Assembly: GCF_019464495.1 (NCBI RefSeq)
Contig: NZ_CP080492.1
Location: forward strand, 1,178,001 to 1,242,000
Direction of reading: 5' to 3'
Length of the DNA: 64,000 bases
DNA from: Leucobacter luti
GTDB lineage: Bacteria > Actinomycetota > Actinomycetes > Actinomycetales > Microbacteriaceae
Position 1 is the first letter of the stretch; each line of letters starts with the position of its first letter. This document shows positions 60,293 through 64,000 of the stretch, piece after piece. The translations under genes and the position numbers were made by a program. Under the pieces are notes generated by a model that saw only the letters and a list, made by a program, of their open reading frames with translations, was not told the DNA's origin and did not search any database.

Positions 60293-60763
60293 CTACCGCT
60301 CGACGAGGATTCCGTCTTCGTCGCACCACACGGTCGCCCCGGGCCGGAACACCGCGCCGCCGAACTCGACCTCCACGTCGACCTCACCAGCACCCGTCTT
60401 CGTGGACTTGGCCGGGTTCGACCCGAGTGCCTTCACCCCGAACGGAAGTGTGCCAATCGCGACGCGGTCACGGATCGCACCGTGCACGATGAGCCCACAC
60501 CAGCCGTTATCCACAGCGAGGCCGGCGATCACGTCACCCACGAGCGCAGTGGCCAGCGATCCGGCACCGTCGATCACGAGCACTGCTCCGTCGCCCGGAG
60601 TCGAGAGCACCTGCTTGAGCAGGGCGTTGTCTTGGAAGCAGCGGACTGTGCGAACGACGCCAGTGAAGCCGCTCATCCCGCCGATGTCTTGGAACTGCAG
60701 CGGCACCGACTGCAGCTCGTCGCCGCGTTCGTCGTACAGGTCGGCCGTGCTGATCTGAGCCAT
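60293..60763 (-). CDS. rraA: RraA-family protein (RNase E regulator / aldolase-like)
   Basis: A 156-aa protein of the RraA/dimethylmenaquinone-methyltransferase-like fold. Family landmarks are [25 protein letters not shown], the motif [36 protein letters not shown] (about 65-100), and [11 protein letters not shown]. In E. coli RraA binds and inhibits RNase E; several homologues instead are HMG/CHA aldolases, so the enzyme role remains open. A strong AAGGAGGAT ribosome binding site precedes the ATG. It is divergent from the TetR gene. Confidence 0.85.
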   Translation of the reverse strand: MAQISTADLYDERGDELQSVPLQFQDIGGMSGFTGVVRTVRCFQDNALLKQVLSTPGDGAVLVIDGAGSLATALVGDVIAGLAVDNGWCGLIVHGAIRDRVAIGTLPFGVKALGSNPAKSTKTGAGEVDVEVEFGGAVFRPGATVWCDEDGILVER

Positions 60764-60888
60764 TGTGCGTATCCTCCTTGGGTCTGGTGACCTTGTGGCC
60801 GCCGGACACGCACAACGCTACCGGGATCCTCTGACAAACGGGGGAGCTTCTCAGTGAACCCGACACCTTGCGTCACACGATCCACTAG

Positions 60889-60916
60889 TGTACAAAAGTA
60901 CATGTACATAAGTACA
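60889..60916. promoter_or_regulatory. Two adjacent 14-bp palindromes (TetR operator)
   Basis: TGTACAAAAGTACA (60889-60902) and TGTACATAAGTACA (60903-60916) abut directly; both have the form TGTAC-N4-GTACA. They end 18 bp before the TetR ATG and 13 bp before its ribosome binding site, so they should cover the tetR promoter and allow cooperative binding. Confidence 0.8.
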
Positions 60917-60934
60917 GGTCTTGGGGAGGGACAC

Positions 60935-61657
60935 ATGGTCACGTCGGTAGATCCGCAGACCGCCTCCACGGTGCCCGGATCCAGCGCTCACACCGCGACC
61001 GCCACCCCGCGCCGCCGCGATCCGGAAGCACGCCGCCGCGAGATCCTCGCCGCGGCTGCCGAGCTCGCGGCCGAGCACGGTGTCGCGGCGCTCACCCACC
61101 GCGCCATCGCCGCGCGGGCCGGCGTGCCGCTCGGATCCACCACCCAGCACTTCGCATCGATCGACGAGCTCCGCGAGGCAGCCCTGCAGCAGCTCGCGGA
61201 GGAAATCGACGAGTCGCTCGCCACCATCGAGCCGTATGTGGCAGAGATTGCACACGATCCGACCCGCGTGATCGACGACGTCGTCACGTTCCTCCACGAT
61301 CGCCGCACCGTACTCTCCGACATCGCCCTCATGACCAGCGGCACGACCGATCCTCGGCTCCGCGCGCTCGCGTTGCGGTGGAACGATCGCCTGATCGACA
61401 TGCTCACCGGCCCGGTCGGCGCAGAGGCGGCGCTCGCGATCTCGGTCTATCTCGACGGCGCCACGATCCACGCCGGCCTCCATGATGAGCCGCTCAGCCG
61501 CGAACACCTCACACGGGTGCTCCTCGCACTGGCCCGGCTGCCGCAGGTACCGGATCTCCCGGATCTCCCGGAGTTACCGGAGCGAACCGGGGTGCGGGAT
61601 CGACCCGATCTCACTGAGGTCTCTGGACAGCGACGAACTACGGACCGCACACCGTAG
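60935..61657 (+). CDS. TetR-family regulator of the DHA2 efflux gene
   Basis: A 240-aa regulator. After a 27-residue lead there is a TetR HTH (RRREILAAAAELAAEHGVAALTHRAIAARAGVPLGSTTQHFASIDELREAAL, recognition helix GSTTQHFAS). The helical C-terminal domain ends in a Pro/Glu/Leu repeat (DLPDLPELPE). The ATG has GGGGAGGG before it. It is 340 bp upstream of a DHA2 drug-efflux gene in the same direction and preceded by tandem palindromes, so it most likely represses itself and the pump. Confidence 0.87.
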   Translation: MVTSVDPQTASTVPGSSAHTATATPRRRDPEARRREILAAAAELAAEHGVAALTHRAIAARAGVPLGSTTQHFASIDELREAALQQLAEEIDESLATIEPYVAEIAHDPTRVIDDVVTFLHDRRTVLSDIALMTSGTTDPRLRALALRWNDRLIDMLTGPVGAEAALAISVYLDGATIHAGLHDEPLSREHLTRVLLALARLPQVPDLPDLPELPERTGVRDRPDLTEVSGQRRTTDRTP

Positions 61658-62001
61658 CCCAGGGCTCATCAGCCCCGTCGCTCCTCCAGCACCTCGCCGC
61701 TCCCGCACCTCGGCTCCAGCACCTCGGCTCACGGGAACTCGGCTCACGGGAACTCGCGCACACACTCAGACGTCCGCGGCCGCGCAGGCACCCTCCTCGG
61801 ATCCCTTCACTCGTGCGAAAGCTCGACCAACTCGACTGAACTCGACAAGATCGCCAAGATCGCCAACCCGTTCGGCGCCTCACCCGGTTCCACGCTCATC
61901 GCCCCCCGGCACGGTCGCTCGTTTCGCCTCACCCAGCCGGAGGCTGCGGCACCCGGCCACCATCTCCAACACCACCCCACCACCGTCGAAAGGCAGGACC
62001 A
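61658..62001. other. Region between tetR and the efflux gene, with a 15-bp tandem repeat
   Basis: A 15-bp unit (ggctcacgggaactc) is repeated exactly at 61726-61740 and 61741-61755, and related cagcacctcggct units lie just before it. No gene is seen. I found no copy of the TGTAC palindrome near the efflux start, so the pump may be co-transcribed with tetR. Confidence 0.55.
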
Positions 62002-63549
62002 ATGTCCACCCCTCCCGCACCCCAGGCCCCCGCGCAGCTCCTCAGCCGCGGCCGCCGCTGGGCGGCAGTCGCAGTACTCACGGCAAGCCTGCTCGTGATC
62101 ATCATGGACATGACGATCCTGAACATCGCGCTGCCCGAGATGGCCGCTGAGTTGCACCCCACCTCGGATCAGCAGCTCTGGATCATTGACGTGTACTCGC
62201 TCGTGCTCGCGGGGCTGCTCGTCTCCTTCGCGGCGATCGCTGATCGCTGGGGCCGCAAGCGGATGCTGCTGCTCGGCTACACCATCTTCGGCGGAGCGTC
62301 GCTGCTGATTCTGCTGGCGAACAGCGCAGAGGCCGTGATCGGGATCCGCGCGCTGCTCGGCATCGGCGGCGCGATGATCATGCCGATCACTCTCTCGCTG
62401 ATCCGAGTCATCTTCACCGATCCGAAGGAGCGCGCCACTGCCCTGAGTATCTGGGCTGCGGTGTCGAGCCTGGGCGCCGCCGTCGGGCCGCTGATCGGCG
62501 GGGTCCTGCTCGAGCACTTCTCGTGGCACGCAGCATTCCTCATCAACGTGCCACTCATGGTGATCGGTGTCGTCGCTGGCGCCCTGATCCTGCCAGAGTC
62601 GCGCGTGAAGAACGTGGGACGCTGGGACGCGTTCGCCGCGCTGCTCTCCCTCGTGGGGATGACGCTGCTCGTGTGGGCCATCAAGACGTTCGGCAAGGAA
62701 GCGAGCTTCCTGGTGCCGGAGGCGCTCATCGCGTTCTTCGCCGGTGCCGCGCTGCTCACCTGGTTCGTACTGCGCTGCATGCGCAGCACCTCACCGCTGC
62801 TGGAACTCAAGCTGTTCCGCAACCGCGCGTTCTCCGCGGGTGTGCTGGCAGCGCTCGGCTCGACCTTCGCTATGGTGGCCGCACTGCTGCTCGTGGCGCA
62901 GTGGATGCAGCTCGTCGACGGTGCGTCACCCGTTGAAGCGGGGATCCGGCTGTTCCCGATCGCGATCGCTGGTGCCATCGCCTCGCTCGCCGCTCCCCCG
63001 CTGGCCCGGGTCATCGGTGCACGCGCGGTGCTCGCTGGCGGGATCGCGGCGGCGGCAATCGGCATGCTGCTCGTGGGCATCCAGCCGGGCACACTGACCA
63101 ACCTGACCGTGATCATCGCACTCGCCCTCGTGGGCCTCGGCAGCGGCTCGCTCGCGATCGGCTCCGCCATGATCATGCACGGCTCACCGGAGGAGAAGGC
63201 TGGCAGCGCTGGCGCGATCGAGGAGACCTCCTACGAGCTGGGCGCGGTGCTCGGCGTCGCAATCCTCGGCAGCGTTGCAGCGCTACTGTACCGTGCAGAG
63301 CTCATCGGCTCGCAGGTGCTCACCGGCATCGATCCAAAGCTCGCGGGGCAGGCCAGTGAATCGCTCGGCGCCGCGGTGTCGATCGCGGACGAGCTGCAGG
63401 TACCGGCCCTGGCCACCGAAGCCGGCGTCGCGTTCACACACGCGCTGCAGTGGACGGGGATCACGGGCGGCATCGTGATGTTCGTGGTCGCAGCAGCGGT
63501 GTTCTTCCTCACCCCCAGGGGCACCGACGTGTCCAAGGCAACGCACTAG
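62002..63549 (+). CDS. DHA2-family (QacA/EmrB-like) multidrug efflux MFS transporter
   Basis: A 515-aa transporter with 14 predicted membrane helices. Helix 1 contains the DMTILNIALPEMAAEL acidic site (motif D1) typical of QacA/SmvA-like cation exporters, followed by LWIIDVYSLVLAGLLVSFAAIADRWGRKRMLL (motif A) and, near residue 155, the motif C-like SSLGAAVGPLIGGVLLEHFSW. Substrates may be cationic biocides or dyes, which is inference. Start ATG with AGGA ribosome binding site. It follows its probable TetR repressor. Confidence 0.88.
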   Translation: MSTPPAPQAPAQLLSRGRRWAAVAVLTASLLVIIMDMTILNIALPEMAAELHPTSDQQLWIIDVYSLVLAGLLVSFAAIADRWGRKRMLLLGYTIFGGASLLILLANSAEAVIGIRALLGIGGAMIMPITLSLIRVIFTDPKERATALSIWAAVSSLGAAVGPLIGGVLLEHFSWHAAFLINVPLMVIGVVAGALILPESRVKNVGRWDAFAALLSLVGMTLLVWAIKTFGKEASFLVPEALIAFFAGAALLTWFVLRCMRSTSPLLELKLFRNRAFSAGVLAALGSTFAMVAALLLVAQWMQLVDGASPVEAGIRLFPIAIAGAIASLAAPPLARVIGARAVLAGGIAAAAIGMLLVGIQPGTLTNLTVIIALALVGLGSGSLAIGSAMIMHGSPEEKAGSAGAIEETSYELGAVLGVAILGSVAALLYRAELIGSQVLTGIDPKLAGQASESLGAAVSIADELQVPALATEAGVAFTHALQWTGITGGIVMFVVAAAVFFLTPRGTDVSKATH

Positions 63550-63560
63550 CGCGTGGGGCG

Positions 63561-63611
63561 ATGCGGGCCGGTGTTGGATCCTCTGATTCAACGTCGGCCC
63601 GCGTTGTTTTC
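63561..63611. terminator. Terminator of the efflux gene
   Basis: GCGGGCCG (63563-63570) pairs with CGGCCCGC (63595-63602); an inner GTTG/CAAC pairing closes a loop of about 12 bases. The plus strand continues GTTGTTTTC. It also separates the convergent mycothiol-type gene. Confidence 0.65.
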
Positions 63612-63624
63612 GACCTCGCTCCCG

Positions 63625-64000
63625 CTAGTCGAGCCTCTTCCGCAATTCCGCCGCACCCTCACCGTCGAGCCGCTCGCAGGCAGACGGGCGGCCCGCCATC
63701 GCGAGCACGAGATCCAGCAGCGGGCCGCGCACCACGGGCCCGGTACCGGTGCTGAATCGGGACGCAGGATCGCTCGGATCGGCGCCGTCGCTCGCCTCGA
63801 GCCGCAGCCCGCGCACCTGGCTCTTGCTGTTCACGGCGAAGTCTTTCGCGGCGTAGAACTCAGCCACTTCGCGCACCGCTGCCGGATCCGGCACCAGTTC
63901 GATCCCGAGCGCCCGCGCGATGTCCTGCCCGTGCACGATCACCTCGCCGAGCCAGGCGGCGTAGTCCTTCGTTGGTGCCACAGTCAACGTGAGAGATGCA
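63625..64000 (-). CDS. Maleylpyruvate isomerase/mycothiol-dependent-type enzyme (partial)
   Basis: The C-terminal 125 residues of a DinB-like mycothiol-dependent protein (TIGR03083 type). The frame is open to the window edge, so the start lies outside. Visible features are WLGEVIVHGQDIARALG, a typical helix of the mycothiol_transferase/MDMPI fold with its His (VHGQD), and the C-terminal domain ending GPLLDLVLAMAGRPSACERLDGEGAAELRKRL. Such proteins are largely confined to mycothiol-producing actinobacteria, which supports the taxonomic inference. Confidence 0.78.
   Translation of the reverse strand, partial: ASLTLTVAPTKDYAAWLGEVIVHGQDIARALGIELVPDPAAVREVAEFYAAKDFAVNSKSQVRGLRLEASDGADPSDPASRFSTGTGPVVRGPLLDLVLAMAGRPSACERLDGEGAAELRKRLD

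Overview
The window is high-GC actinobacterial DNA, most likely from a Microbacteriaceae such as Leucobacter or a close relative. That placement is an inference. It rests on the GC-rich codon use, a mycothiol-dependent-type enzyme at the right edge, LAxTG-type (class E sortase) wall anchors, DUF3105/DUF305 secreted proteins and several GTG/TTG starts. Most of the window looks like ordinary chromosome. The stretch from about 47.8 to 57.8 kb is an integrated island and is visibly poorer in G+C.

Layout. 0.1-8.5 kb: two large wall-anchored surface proteins (an internalin-like LRR protein and a 1214-aa repeat protein) flank an FBP-type zinc-finger gene and a tRNA-Glu/Asp/Phe cluster, followed by a small unknown gene and a cupin. 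8.7-14.6 kb: an operon of two YhgE/Pip membrane proteins and their TetR regulator. 14.7-20.4 kb: a three-gene Wadjet/MksBEF-type SMC operon (jetA-jetB-jetC) with no jetD nuclease gene. 20.6-26.3 kb: an RluA-type pseudouridine synthase, a SulP transporter, and a small membrane-stress-like cluster (PLDc_N-SHOCT, DUF6325-like, SHOCT, and a frameshifted membrane protein). 26.2-28.1 kb: an arsenic-type pair (flavin monooxygenase and divergent ArsR). 28.5-31.7 kb: a nitrilase-superfamily hydrolase, an APC permease and a TetR regulator. 31.8-34.1 kb: a PadR-UbiB kinase pair.

34.4-42.6 kb is a tightly coupled eight-gene minus-strand operon. It encodes an NMT1-type ABC importer, aldehyde dehydrogenase, an M19-like protein, a phytoene-desaturase-like flavoprotein, a muconolactone-isomerase-like protein and a LacI regulator. 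It looks like an uptake-and-catabolism pathway for an unknown compound, and its promoter is flanked by two LacI-style palindromes. 43-47.2 kb holds small regulators and secreted or membrane-anchored proteins (SRPBCC/ArsR, MarR, DUF3105, DUF305, VOC).

47.8-57.8 kb is an integrative element in the 3' end of tRNA-Pro(GGG), bounded by a 34-bp direct repeat. Its cargo is a four-gene, start/stop-overlapping defence-like operon: a small SAM-binding methyltransferase, an Eco57I-like N6-adenine methyltransferase, a DUF262-DUF1524 protein with a RAMA-like C-terminus, and a GIY-YIG/SF2 helicase. An IS3-family element has cut off the end of the integrase gene, so the island is probably locked in place.

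57.8-64 kb carries a NUDIX fusion protein, a YhhN-family membrane protein, RraA-like protein, and a TetR/DHA2 efflux pair with tandem palindromic operators. A mycothiol-dependent-type enzyme is cut by the window edge. Several intergenic and coding regions carry simple-sequence repeats, which is a recurrent oddity of this stretch.
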